From Seison nebaliae (Eukaryota; Rotifera; Pararotatoria; Seisonacea; Seisonidae), in NCBI GenBank assembly GCA_023231475.1, contig JALJEE010000922.1, positions 1 through 26,267 on the forward strand: 26,267 nucleotides of DNA, given 5' to 3'. Positions within the stretch are counted from its first letter, which is position 1; each line of letters starts with the position of its first letter. This document shows positions 10,329 through 20,774 of the stretch, piece by piece. A program made the translations under genes and the position numbers. The notes below the pieces were generated by a model. That model was not told where the DNA came from, did no database searches, and saw only the letters and a list, made by a program, of their open reading frames with translations.

Positions 10329-13091
10329 ATGAAGTCTGTAAGTAAATCGAAAGTTGATGAACTGGACACGATTCCTTTCAGTTCACTAGTGAGTCTTTTG
10401 GAGAAAGTGTCAAAAGTGACGAAAATAGATCGAAAGAAAACTTTACTCCGTCAATATGCGATGGATTGGCGAAATATAAAACGAAAATCGGATGTCACAA
10501 TGAAAGACGATCGTTTCTCATTTTTTTCAATACTTCGCCTCCTTCTTCCACAACACGATCAATATCGATTGAATTATGGTTTGAAAGAAACAAAATTAGG
10601 AAGATTAATTGTCGATGCTTTAGGAATTCAACGAAGTGGAGAAGATGGACAGAAACTTTTAAAATATAAATCTTCAAGTGGCTCCTCTCGGAGTACGTAC
10701 ACAGATTTTGGAGGTGTAGCTTATTCCATATTGAAGAGTCGAATGGGAGAAGGAAAGAAATTATCGATAAATGATGTTAATGAGAAATTGGATGGAATAG
10801 CACGATTAAATGGGATGAAAGATCAGAATACGAAAATGCAAAATGAAATGGTGGATTTGATAAGAAGTATGTCTGCTATTGAAATGAAATGGCTTCTCCG
10901 AATTATTTTAAAAGATTTACGTGCAGGAATTAAAGAAAAAGTAATTTTGGTTGCATATCATCCTGATGCAATCGAATTATTTGAACAGACATCTGATTTG
11001 CAGAAAGTGGCGGATGTTTTAGAAGATGAATCAAAACGTTTGAAAGAATTATCAATTATAATCAATTCACCATGTCGTCCCATGTTAGCTGAACGATTGA
11101 ATAGTCTTGATGAAGTGAGAGATCTCTTTCATCAAGATAATCGAATGGAATTATTTCTCCAAATGAAATTGGATGGTGAACGATTTCAATTACATTATTC
11201 CGAGAATGAGATTCGATTATTTTCTAGAAATTCTAATGATTTCACTTCATCATTCGAATCCTTCATCAAATCCATCAAAAAATCTTTCCCTCATACAATG
11301 CGCAATTGTATCATTGACGGAGAATTATGTTTATGGAGTCCAACTTATAATCGAATTGTTTCGAAAGGTGAAGGTGGAGTAGATTTGAAATCAGTCTGTT
11401 CCAAATCTACCACCACTGATCTCCATCCAATTTTTTTCGTTTTCGATATTCTTCTTTTGAACGACGTCGTATTAACTCGACGTACATTAAAAGAACGAAT
11501 GATAATATTGTCAGATAATTTAGAAAAGAAACATAATTGGTTAGAAATTATGGATCATTCTCGATGTAAATCAGCTGTCGAAGTTATCGACGAACTCAAC
11601 AGAAAAGTTGTGGATTGTGGCGAGGAAGGATTAATGTTAAAGAAACCAGAAAGTGAATATAAACCAAATGGTCGTCAATCTTGTGGATGGTATAAATTGA
11701 AACCGGATTATTTAGCATCAATAAATGACGATCTTGATTTGGTTATCATTGGTGGATATCGCGGAAGTGGACGAAGGAAACAACTCGTATCTCATTTCCT
11801 TTTAGCAATTTATGATGACTTGAACAAAATATATTTATCCTTCGCTAAAGTTGGTACAGGCTATTCATTAGATGAATTGAAAATGATGAATGAAAAATTG
11901 GAGAAATTTTGGAGGAAATCATCACCGTCGAATGTGGCGATTGGAAAAGAGAAACCTGATTTTTATATAAATCCAGAAAATTCGATGGTTGTAGAAATTC
12001 GAGCATTTGAAATTATTTCGTCGAAAAACTATTTCGCTAAATATTCTCTTCGTTTTCCTCGAATGATTTGTGTGCGATCAGATAAAACAGCAGAGGAAGT
12101 TGCATTGGTAGGAGATGTGGCTAAATTGATGGAAATGTCTGGTGGTAAATTGGCTGTTAATCAAATAATTGATGGTGAAATGGATGAAGGTATTTCATTG
12201 AAACATTTAAAGAAACGTTTAAAACGACGACAAGACAAATCAGAAGATGATGATACACAAATAAAAAATTTCCGTTCTCCTGATACATTCCATAATATCG
12301 ACGAACGTTTCGTTCAAACGAATGATGAAGTGAAAGTGAAAGAGAATTTATTAGATGGTCGTCCATTCTGTGTTATAGTTTCACTTCATGATCATGAACA
12401 ACATTCGTCGGAAAATAATTCGAAATGGAATAAAAGAATTATTGAAAATCGGATAACGGAATTAGGAGGGATTTGTGTTCAAAATGCGATTAATGAGAAT
12501 ACAACATTCATTGTGACGAATGCGGATATTGTCCGAGTGAAAAATATCATTTCCACTGGTAAATGGAATGTGATGAATATTAATTGGTTGAAACGATATT
12601 TTGATGATAATCAACCATTAAATTTCCGTTTAGATGATTTCGTTTTTGCCAAATTGAATATTTATTCTTTTATGAGACGTCAATTAAATGAGAAGAAGAA
12701 AATTGAAAATAGTTGTACATATCAAATTATGAAAGTTCTGAAAGAATTGGAAGAATTGAAGAAATCCATCGAAGGAGATTCTCAACCAATTTTCTCCCGT
12801 TGTGTTATTCAAGCCGTTGATCCATGGACGATCGATAAAGAGTTAGATAAAAAAATTATAAATAATGGAGGTGAAATCATCAAAAGAGGAATTTATTATC
12901 CCAATGATATCAATAAAAGAACGACTCATGTGATTGTGGAAAGAAAGAAAGGACCATTGTCGATGTTGAAAGAAGTTTTACGTGAACGTCAATCAAAATT
13001 TTATATCGTTAAATTGTTATGGTTAGAAGAATGTTTAAAGAAAAACAATTATTTACAACCCACAATTTTTCATCCGAATAAAAACCATTGA
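10329..13091 (+). CDS. LIG4: DNA ligase IV (non-homologous end joining)
   Basis: A single-exon, 920-aa ATP-dependent DNA ligase, close to human LIG4 (911 aa), whose coding region is also intronless. With XRCC4 it seals double-strand breaks in the nucleus during end joining. Domains in order: an all-helical N-terminal DNA-binding domain (about 1-240); the nucleotidyltransferase domain with motif I KLDGER (adenylated Lys280), FVFDILLLND, EEGLMLKKPESEYKP and WYKLKPDY; an OB-fold with SLRFPRMICVRSDK; then two BRCT domains (about 673-785 and 825-915) separated by the XRCC4-binding linker. All catalytic motifs are present and the frame is unbroken. The ATG at 10329 is the first in frame. A poly(A) signal follows at 13184-13189. 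It is convergent with the mitochondrial S12 gene, 115 bases away. Confidence 0.97.
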   Translation: MKSVSKSKVDELDTIPFSSLVSLLEKVSKVTKIDRKKTLLRQYAMDWRNIKRKSDVTMKDDRFSFFSILRLLLPQHDQYRLNYGLKETKLGRLIVDALGIQRSGEDGQKLLKYKSSSGSSRSTYTDFGGVAYSILKSRMGEGKKLSINDVNEKLDGIARLNGMKDQNTKMQNEMVDLIRSMSAIEMKWLLRIILKDLRAGIKEKVILVAYHPDAIELFEQTSDLQKVADVLEDESKRLKELSIIINSPCRPMLAERLNSLDEVRDLFHQDNRMELFLQMKLDGERFQLHYSENEIRLFSRNSNDFTSSFESFIKSIKKSFPHTMRNCIIDGELCLWSPTYNRIVSKGEGGVDLKSVCSKSTTTDLHPIFFVFDILLLNDVVLTRRTLKERMIILSDNLEKKHNWLEIMDHSRCKSAVEVIDELNRKVVDCGEEGLMLKKPESEYKPNGRQSCGWYKLKPDYLASINDDLDLVIIGGYRGSGRRKQLVSHFLLAIYDDLNKIYLSFAKVGTGYSLDELKMMNEKLEKFWRKSSPSNVAIGKEKPDFYINPENSMVVEIRAFEIISSKNYFAKYSLRFPRMICVRSDKTAEEVALVGDVAKLMEMSGGKLAVNQIIDGEMDEGISLKHLKKRLKRRQDKSEDDDTQIKNFRSPDTFHNIDERFVQTNDEVKVKENLLDGRPFCVIVSLHDHEQHSSENNSKWNKRIIENRITELGGICVQNAINENTTFIVTNADIVRVKNIISTGKWNVMNINWLKRYFDDNQPLNFRLDDFVFAKLNIYSFMRRQLNEKKKIENSCTYQIMKVLKELEELKKSIEGDSQPIFSRCVIQAVDPWTIDKELDKKIINNGGEIIKRGIYYPNDINKRTTHVIVERKKGPLSMLKEVLRERQSKFYIVKLLWLEECLKKNNYLQPTIFHPNKNH

Positions 13092-13171
13092 ATTTAATTT
13101 GAATAATCGATGATGTTTTTTTTTTCGATGAAAAATAATTCTTTTCTTTCGTCCAATTCATTTTTTTTGTA

Positions 13172-13189
13172 TTTATTTTTTTAAATAAA
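13172..13189. terminator. Overlapping convergent poly(A) signals of LIG4 and mRpS12
   Basis: AATAAA on + at 13184-13189 follows the LIG4 stop by 93 bases. AATAAA on - (TTTATT at 13172-13177) follows the mRpS12 stop by 29 bases. Each signal lies inside the other gene's 3' UTR, so the two transcripts should share a short antisense overlap. Confidence 0.65.
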
Positions 13190-13205
13190 AAATTTTTCTA
13201 ATTCA

Positions 13206-13604
13206 TCAATTCTTTTTGACATGCTCACAATCATATGCTCCTCGAACCACCTTCAATTTGAGTGCCGGTACATCTTTGGTACGACCGCCTCGTACTAACA
13301 CGACGGAATGTTCCTGGAGATTGTGACCTTCACCAGGAACGTAAGCGAATTCTTCTCGTCCTGTCGACAATTTGACTCGGACACATTTCCGATTGGCGGA
13401 GTTGGGTTTTTTCGGTTTTTTTACTAAAGTTCTCAAAACGATTCCTTTGAGAAATGGACGTCCTTCCATAGGCTTGCATCTGATGATCTTTTTCCGGAAC
13501 GGTTTATTCACATGCATCTCCAATAATGACATAGTAGATTGTTTGGAAAAGAAAGCATGAGAGATTTGTGGAAGGAATTGTCTCTGGAGAAATTGGAAGA
13601 ACAT
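13206..13604 (-). CDS. mRpS12: Mitochondrial ribosomal protein S12 (uS12m)
   Basis: A single-exon, 132-aa protein of the mitochondrial small ribosomal subunit; it is the decoding-centre protein known as tko in flies and MRPS12 in humans (138 aa). The S12 core is clear: [20 protein letters not shown], the [18 protein letters not shown] loop that contacts 16S-type r[22 protein letters not shown], then [18 protein letters not shown]. The first ~28 residues ([19 protein letters not shown]...) lack acidic residues and look like a mitochondrial targeting peptide, which separates it from the cytosolic S23 protein. The start ATG is at 13602-13604. It is divergent from the aspartyl aminopeptidase gene across 166 bases. 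Confidence 0.95.
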   Translation of the reverse strand: MFFQFLQRQFLPQISHAFFSKQSTMSLLEMHVNKPFRKKIIRCKPMEGRPFLKGIVLRTLVKKPKKPNSANRKCVRVKLSTGREEFAYVPGEGHNLQEHSVVLVRGGRTKDVPALKLKVVRGAYDCEHVKKN

Positions 13605-13770
13605 TTCCCAATTGGATGTAAGAGATGGAAAAATGTTTGATGGGAGCTTGTAATTTTGAATTTGAAATGAATTTTGGATTTTTCTTCTCCTTCATATTCA
13701 TCATATTGAATTAGATGTAGAGAATTGTAAAGATTGTCTGGAAGAAAAGAAAACGATTTCAAAGTCGACA
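13605..13770. promoter_or_regulatory. Shared divergent promoter, mRpS12 / DNPEP
   Basis: Only 166 bases separate the start codons of two head-to-head genes, so both 5' UTRs and core promoters must lie here. No TATA box is evident. The spacing is typical of bidirectional promoters of housekeeping genes. Confidence 0.6.
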
Positions 13771-15386
13771 ATGTCAAATCGAATAACAAGTAACGAATCA
13801 ATTCAAGTGGCGAAGAGATTTCTCCAATTCATCAATGATAGTCCATCAGCATTTCATGGTTAGTGAAATTTGCAATTTATTTATTTCATTTATTTCATTA
13901 TTAACAGCGGTGAAGAATTTGAGTAGTCAATTAATCGAAGCGGATTTTAAAGAATTGAAAGAAACAGATAAATGGAATTCTCTAAGAACTGGTAATAAAG
14001 TTTCTTCTTTTTATCATCATCATCATCATCATCATCAATCACAACAATAACTTATGTTTTTTATTTAGTTCTTTATTAAGAGAAATAGTAGTAGTCTTTT
14101 CGCATTCGTTATCGGTTCAGAGTATGAAGAAGGTAATGGTCTTTCCATCATTGGCACTCATAGTGATAGTCCATGTTTGAAAGTGAAACCGATTTCGAAA
14201 CAAAGTTCGAACGGATATCTTAAACTCGGATGTTCGACGTATGGTGGAGGTATTTGGCAAACGTGGATGGATAGAGACTTGAAAATAGCTGGAAAAGTTT
14301 TCGTGAAAGTTTTTGTTTTATTGAAATTTATTTGATTTTATCAGAAATCATCAGAATAATTTGATAACTGAAGAGAAATTAATTCATATCAATCGACCAT
14401 TATTCCGTATTCCACATTTGGCAATTCATCTCCAACGAGAAATGAACAAGAATTTCTCAATCAATACCGAAACTGAATTAATTCCATTAATGGGTTTGGA
14501 TGATGGTAGTGAGAAGATGGATGAAAATGAGAATTATTTGAATTCAGGAGATGCTGAAGTGAAGGAAGAATTAATGAAAATAGATGGAGAGGAGAAGAAG
14601 AAGAAACATTCAAGAATGTTGATGAATTTATTGGGGAATGAATTGAATTGTAATCAAGAAGAAATCGAAAGTTTAGAATTAGTACTCGCCGAACATCAAC
14701 CGGCTTGTCTGGGTGGAATAAGAGACGAATTTATTTTTTCGCCTCGTCTCGATAATTTGTTGAATGCATATTCCAGTATTGATGCATTAATCAATTCAAC
14801 AAATGGAGAGAAAATAAAACATAAACATATAAAAATCGCTGTGGTTTTTGATAATGAAGAAGTTGGATCAGTCAGTTATCAAGGCGCTAATTCCATATAT
14901 GCCGAACAAATAATTCGTCGCATTCTCTCATCATTAAATGGAAATGAATCTTCTCTTCAACAGACTCTCGCTAATAGTTTCTTAGTATCAGCCGATCAAG
15001 CACACGCAATCCATCCCAACTACTCCTCTAAACACGAACAAAACCATCAACCGAATCTGAGTGGAGGAATCGTTCTCAAACAGAATGCCAATATGCGATA
15101 TGCAACTTCAGGAATCACCGGTCAATTAATGAGGAATATCAGTCGTCTATCTCAAGTCCCAATTCAAGAATTTATTGTGAGGAATGATTCGGGATGTGGT
15201 TCAACTATCGGTCCTCTAATCTCCTCCACTTTGGGCATACCTACCGCTGATGTTGGCATGCCTCAATTGTCCATGCACAGTTGTCGAGAAATGGCCGCCA
15301 CAGTATCGGTAGAGCAAGCTATAAAATTTTATTCGACATTCTATGAAACAATCGAAACGGAATTGGATAATTTTAAGAGTCTCTAA
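13771..15386 (+). CDS. DNPEP: Aspartyl aminopeptidase (M18 metallopeptidase)
   Basis: A four-exon gene: 13771-13858, 13908-13999, 14069-14308 and 14355-15386, with introns of 49, 69 and 46 nt. The product is 483 aa (human DNPEP is 475). It removes N-terminal Asp and Glu from peptides in the cytosol and works as a dodecamer. Family signatures seen are FINDSPSAFHA at the N-terminus, GTHSDSPCLKVKP (first metal His and Asp), YGGGIWQTWMDRDL, RIPHLAIHLQR, DEFIFSPRLDN, VVFDNEEVGS (catalytic and metal Glu), SADQAHAIHPNY, and the final SMHSCREM metal His. A longer acidic/Lys-rich insert (about residues 175-225) replaces the usual spacer. Nothing essential is missing. A poly(A) signal is at 15449-15454. 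Intron 2 contains a CAT triplet run. Confidence 0.96.
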
Positions 15387-16214
15387 ATTGAAATTTTATA
15401 TAAATATGAAAATATTTTAATTCAACTTTTCCATTATAAATTATTTCGAATAAATTATTCTGAATTTTTAATTGAAGAAGAATTTAAAGTACTCATTTTT
15501 ATGACTGACTTATTTTAATAATGATTTTACAAAATCATTTTGAGTAAGTGCATACTAAGAAATATCATTGTAAATATCAGATGATCCGAAATAAATATTC
15601 GAAGATATTGATAGTCATGATGTTCATATTTATATATTATTATGATATTATTTTATCTAAATTATAATGGTATTATTAGTATGTTAGATATAGAATAATA
15701 GAAAAGAAATGTAGGATGATATATGACGTATGATTTGATTAGTTTTGATGAGATAACTAAAGTTTTCATGTTCAATTCAAGTAGAAATAAAAAGAGAAGA
15801 GAATATAGTAAAGAAAAAGTAGAATATGGAGGAAATAGTGAAAAATGTCCCTGAATAAAAATTGACTTTTTTATTTAAATTTCTTTACAAAATTTGAGAG
15901 AAAAAATCATTAGAATTTGACTTATAACGTCGTTTATTAGTGGTGATGTGGAAATAATGTTCTGTCTCTCGACAAATCTTACTAAAGAAAATGTTCAATA
16001 GTATTTTTGTGCGAGAATGGAGATGACTATTCATATTATATTCTGATAACTCGCTTCGTTGTTAAGAGTGAGATGATGATAATAAAAGTTTTATAAAATA
16101 AGTTATAAAATTCGAGTAGAAATGCAATCGACAGATCGATGATATAAACTGGAGAAATCGATAGAAAGACTTTCCTACAATAATATTATAATTTACCCCG
16201 AGGGGATTTGATTT

Positions 16215-16245
<31 letters not shown>

Positions 16246-16567
16246 ATAATTCGATTGCATAATTTAGAGAATGTGAGGAAATAAATAGAAATAAAATTTA
16301 CAAAATATTTCTCTCCTTCCTCTTCTCCTTCGATTGACGATGGATCGATATAAAGAGAAAAACGATCAAACAAATCATACCAATTCATAGAAGAAATTCT
16401 CGAAATTTTTATTAGAGAGATGATTGGAGAGATAGAACTGTCAGAATTCTCGTCAATATAAAAAAATTGAACATCGATCGATTATAGAGAGAGAGAGAGA
16501 GAGAGAAGGATGACAATAAGAAGATAGAATCACACGGTTGATTGATTGGCATTATAGAGAATGGAGA
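15387..16567. other. Convergent intergenic region, DNPEP / finger gene
   Basis: Very AT-rich flank of about 1.2 kb with the DNPEP poly(A) signal and a possible one for the minus-strand gene (TTTATT, 16408-16413). It holds a run of 19 A at 16225-16243 and a GA microsatellite at about 16485-16505. No gene is supported; minus-strand reading frames here are low-complexity. Confidence 0.55.
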
Positions 16568-17125
16568 TCAATTCTCGAAAAATGGAACTTCATTCGAAGG
16601 CGTCTGATAAGTATTGTTATTATTATTGTTATTATTGTTATTGTTATTGTTGTTGTTGTTGTTGTTTCCATTTTCCGTTACCATATTTTGATGATGATTC
16701 GATCGATTGTAGATGTGATTGAGACGATGTTGTTGTAAGAGTAATCGTATTTGTTGATTCAAAATATTTCCATTAGCATATGGTATGTCAGTTGAGGGGA
16801 AGGATGATGTGGGCGTTGGAAAAGACGATGTGATTCTAGATGCAGTTGCATAATCACAATTGGAGAAAGTGTTATCCAACATTTTCAATTGATCTATTCT
16901 CTCACTCATCTGATGGAAGAGATGAGACGATTCATAATAAGTCGACATATATTTCAAACAGAAATTATTCAAAATATTACATTGCATCATCGTTAGATAA
17001 ATCATATTAATAAATTGATTATCGTTGTTTGTGGAATCGGAATGATTCGGTTGTTCTTCAACTGCTTTCTCTTCATATTCTGAATGACATTCTTTATTAT
17101 CTTCAGATAATCCATTTGTTGAATG

Positions 17126-17158
<33 letters not shown>

Positions 17159-17962
17159 GATTAGTTGAAGTTGATTATTATTACGAATAATATTAAATAT
17201 TTCATCGAATAATCGATTGATTTGCATCGTTGAAGAATTGGAATAATGATGATTATGATGATGATTATCATTAAATTTCGAACCATTCTCTATCGTCCCC
17301 TCTCCATTCATCATTTGCGTCTTCTCCACACATTCCAATTTGGGAATGATGATATTTCCGTCCGTTTTCGTCTCATTCGGACATAATGTCTCACCATTAT
17401 CTGATTGAAAGGAGAGAGAATTCCATTCATTTGATGAATCATCATTCTCTGTCGAATTATCATTAAAAATATCATTAACATTATTAAAATTGAATTTTGA
17501 TGTATTATCATTGTTGTTGTTGTTGTTTGTGGTGGTAGTGTTCAAGTCGTTAGTAATTCCATTCGTCATATCATTATCGATATTCTCTAATTTTATCAAT
17601 TTCGTTGTATCTTGAGTTGGTTGAGATTTCTTTCTTTTCGGTTTCCTCTTTTGACAATTCTCTTCTGTCGTTGATCCACTTGATACTCGTAATTGTGTGC
17701 GTAATTGTGCATTATTATCCATTTGATTGACATCGATGGAAGATGAAGGAATGGGAGGTGAAATCTTTCCACATTCAACTCTTCCTAATTTATCTTCACG
17801 AATATAATTCGAATCAATTCCACGTAAACCAGACGCACCACTCATCGGAATATCGGGATGGAGACGATTATAATGTCGTTTCGCATTCTGGTACATGAAG
17901 ATGCCGCCGCATTCAATGCATTGGACCTTCTCATTCCGTTGAAAGATTGCAGGATAAACCAT
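16568..17962 (-). CDS. Poly-Asn protein with a single N-terminal C2H2-like zinc finger
   Basis: An intronless 464-aa protein that I do not recognise. Residues 15-35 form one Zn-finger-like unit, C15-x2-C18-x11-H30-x4-H35, with the aromatic (F22) and basic positions expected of a C2H2 or BED-like DNA-binding finger. A basic cluster (KRKPKRKKS, about 104-112) could be a nuclear localisation signal. The rest is low-complexity and acidic, with Asn tracts (two long ones, about 11 and 18 Asn near 268-280 and 435-455), a His-rich patch and a short ordered-looking stretch around INMIYLTMMQCNILNNF. A DNA-binding regulator is the natural guess but rests on a single finger. The long Asn tracts use mixed AAC/AAT codons, which argues for selection on, or ageing of, the repeat. 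The ATG at 17960-17962 is the first in frame. Confidence 0.75.
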
Positions 17963-18017
17963 TCGTATAAAGAATTTGCATTCAAAATGTTCTTTTTTTT
18001 TTCAAAAATGTGAAAAG

Positions 18018-18305
18018 TGAATTCAATTGAAATCTTCTTCGTCTTCGTTCGTCTTCCTTTATATTTCACTTTTCACTTTTTCCTCTCACTTTTCCTTCTT
18101 TCAATTTTCTTTCTGTTTCTTTTCTTTGTTTTCTCCTTCTTTCTTCTCTTATCTATTCGATTTTATTTCTTTTCTTTCTTTTTCTTACTTCTCTTCTTTC
18201 ACTCATATACACTTCTCTTCTTCACTTCGTCGTCATAACCATCATCATCAACATCATCTTCTTCATAATGAAGAACGAATGTCTCTCCACTCTCTCCAAC
18301 TTTCT

Positions 18306-18345
<40 letters not shown>

Positions 18346-18580
18346 TTCTCGTCCACTCTCCTCTTCTTATCACTATCTCCAACCCTCCCCTATCTCTAAC
18401 CTTGTTCGTCAAAATTAGAAAACTAATCATCTCTCTCACTCATCAACTTATTCGTCTGTGCTTCATTTTCAAACCATCACCCCCTTTCATTCTTCCTGTC
18501 TCAATTCCCTTTAGCTTATACTTATCCGTCCTCTTTCCCTAAATTCCCCCAATTCAGTTAGTTCCAATTCAACTGTCAAT
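18018..18580. repeat. Polypyrimidine tract with CT microsatellite
   Basis: Over about 560 bases the + strand is mostly C and T, including an uninterrupted CT repeat near 18309-18344. Such strand-asymmetric tracts can form triplex (H-DNA) structures and are common in promoters. It lies directly upstream of the minus-strand finger gene. The long open frames across it are a composition effect. Confidence 0.75.
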
Positions 18581-19216
18581 TGTCCCCAAAAAACACATTC
18601 TAAATACACTTCATTCATTCCATACGAATTTCTTTCATTCTTCCTATCTAGATAAACCTCGAACAAAATGAACCACTCAAATATTGTGCGTCCTTTCGTT
18701 TGTTGGACGACGTTTGGAAACGATTCTCAATTTCTTTAATATAAGAATGAATAAATGTTAGCTGTTTATAAAACGTAATACAATAGTCTTATTTCGATTG
18801 CATACCATCAACATTCACCTCGAATAGAATAGTTTCTTTTCAGTATCTCATTTCAATCACTATTCCATTAATATCAATGTCATATGGTAATAGTAAATGA
18901 TGAATTGTCTTAATATCCACAAACTCTCAATAAATATCTTGTTAGACATTTACTTAATGAAACAATCACTAAATTGTCAATACCTCACATTTAATACAAC
19001 CATTTACTAGAAGATAAATCTCTAAATTATCTCCTTCAAGAAGATTCTAAGGATTGACTTCTCAAATAATGATGTCCCATATAATTATTTTTCATTGTCG
19101 TCTCTACCAAATCTCCTTCTCACAATTCTGACAATTGTCAGATTTCCTTCGAACAATTCAAATCTACTTGTAACTAATTAAAAATTTTGTTAATAAAAAT
19201 AAGAAACGCAAAACGT

Positions 19217-19295
19217 TCGATGGTAACCATCGAGTAATACTTTTTGTCTACGACGATCACATGATGTGATCCTTGAGAAATGTGATTCACATTTC
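19217..19295. repeat. Cluster of three odd-spaced palindromes
   Basis: Three perfect inverted repeats, each with a single central base, lie within 79 bases: TCGATGGTaACCATCGA (19217-19233), GATCACATgATGTGATC (19255-19271) and GAAATGTGAtTCACATTTC (19277-19295). The last two share a CACAT/ATGTG core. Arms are 8, 8 and 9 bases. They could be sites for dimeric DNA-binding proteins or hairpin-forming elements. No gene lies nearby. Confidence 0.75.
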
Positions 19296-20159
19296 AATAT
19301 CATATCGCTGACAATTTAGTGGACATTATGCAAATTGGAATTTTCATGATAAAAATATAAATAAACGCCTCTTAAACTTTATTATTATCTGCTAATAACT
19401 GCTATAATCTTGAGTGTTTTCTAACATTTTGTTAACAATTATTATATTTCTAACATTATATCTAACAATATACCTTAAGTAAGATTGCTTAACCATATTT
19501 GATGAAATTATTAATAACCAGATAAAGAAGTTTAATAATTTTTCCACCCTTTTTCAGATCGTTCAATACATTCTTTTATAGTTATTGCAGAATAGCAGAA
19601 TAGTGGAATTTACAACTATCGTTTAATGCGAATTATTAATCTCCAAATTAAATATGAGAAATAGTGAAAACATTCAACAAATTAATAATTTGTTGACTAT
19701 AATAATATGTTGCTGTAAAGTGAAAACACTATATCGGTTAGACTGAATACTGCAGTTCAACCATAATTTGAAATTATTATTAACATTTATGAATGAAACT
19801 TTTTAAATTTTTGAAAAGTAAATTGAACATAACTTATTTCAACTAAACCACTCGTCGATAATAATTCATTAAATTTATTATTATTTATTTGTTGTATTAC
19901 ATTTGTTGAAATTGTCATTAAAAAGTTTAACTAAAATTCATTCAATACTGAACAGAATATACATTTTTCGAACGAAAAGTGAAACTCCTATACATTGTTC
20001 AAAGATGCTATTCTTGAAAAGTGTTCACATCAGTTGTTTGAACAAAGTTTGAAGAATTATTTAATTAATTAATAATAATACTAATAATTATTGTAATAAC
20101 TAAAAAGTTCAGATTTCCGCACATATAATAATATAACAAACAACTATATAAATATTTAT

Positions 20160-20584
20160 TTATGTAATGAATAATAGAAGTATTTGCGAAAAAATTAATC
20201 TTACAAGATTATTTGATAGAAAAAATTTTGTTGTTGTTGCTTTATTTGGCAACCAAACGTTAACAATCTTATTCCGAGACGGTACGTTGAATTTGGGATT
20301 CAACTTTTTACTATATTCGATAAAAAAGGATGTTCTACTATATTTATTGGGCATAAATTTACATAAATCAAGAGCGCGATTAATCTTTCACAGTCGTTAC
20401 TTTGTTCTTTTTCTTTATTAAGATCAATGTCTTTATGATGTGACATTAAATGTCTTCGTAACAATGTTGTTGCTTGAGTATTTCTGCAATTTTTTTCACT
20501 ACAACTATTGCAAACTACGAAGGATTTTCCGTCGATCTTTTTCTCCTCGAAATAATTCCATATTGAGCTGCGTCGTGAAGGCAT
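20160..20584 (-). mobile_element. Broken hAT transposase N-terminus with BED zinc finger
   Basis: Minus-strand relic of a hAT-family DNA transposon. A frame from 20584 encodes a BED finger (SSIWNYFEEKK, C25-x2-C28, then RRHLMSHH with H45 and H49/H50). The conserved hAT block after it reads RLIALLIYVNLCPINIVEHPF. The expected continuation (YSKKLNPKFNVPSRNKI) lies in another frame. The shift falls at a run of six A on + (20322-20327), as if one base were lost. The catalytic DDE part and the C-terminal dimerisation region are absent, so this is a 5' fragment of the gene only. No terminal inverted repeats or 8-bp target duplication were found by eye. It lies just downstream of a recombinase-like relic on the same strand. 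Confidence 0.7.
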
Positions 20585-20774
20585 TTTGGCGATGATTTAA
20601 AAAGGAATCGAATCGACAGATGGTTGGTTGAACGAAAAGTTTATTATATTGTTAGATGTTTCCAGTGCGGAAATCTCAGCTTCTATTAGTTGGAATATTG
20701 CGACCGTTAACAATTGTAAAACAGATAAGGAATCTGTAAGATCTGACCGTCACGAGCTGATTCAACGGTCTAAC

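Larger units (their letters stand above)
17963..20159. other. Gene-free 2.2 kb with a pyrimidine block and palindromes
   Basis: No gene is supported. From about 18018 to 18580 the + strand is strongly pyrimidine-rich (TTTC/TTCT, then a CT microsatellite at about 18309-18344). As the leader of the minus-strand finger gene it would be purine-rich. From 18600 to 20160 the sequence is AT-rich and unique-looking, except for the palindrome cluster at 19217-19295, listed separately. Confidence 0.5.

Noticed and set aside
13504-13801. Minus-strand frames upstream of mRpS12
   Set aside because: They cross the divergent promoter and the antisense of DNPEP exon 1; not conserved.
13994-14050. His-run coding segment in DNPEP
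   Set aside because: The CAT repeat lies in intron 2. Homology resumes exactly after the acceptor at 14068, and read-through meets a stop.
16062-16388. Minus-strand frame of 108 codons
   Set aside because: Phe/Ile runs from the A19 tract and AT-rich DNA; no protein-like composition.
18017-18542. Two long + strand frames (73 and 171 codons)
   Set aside because: Ser/Phe/Leu runs produced by the polypyrimidine block; no stop codons are expected in such composition.
20167-20421. Plus-strand frame of 84 codons
   Set aside because: Antisense of the hAT transposase relic.
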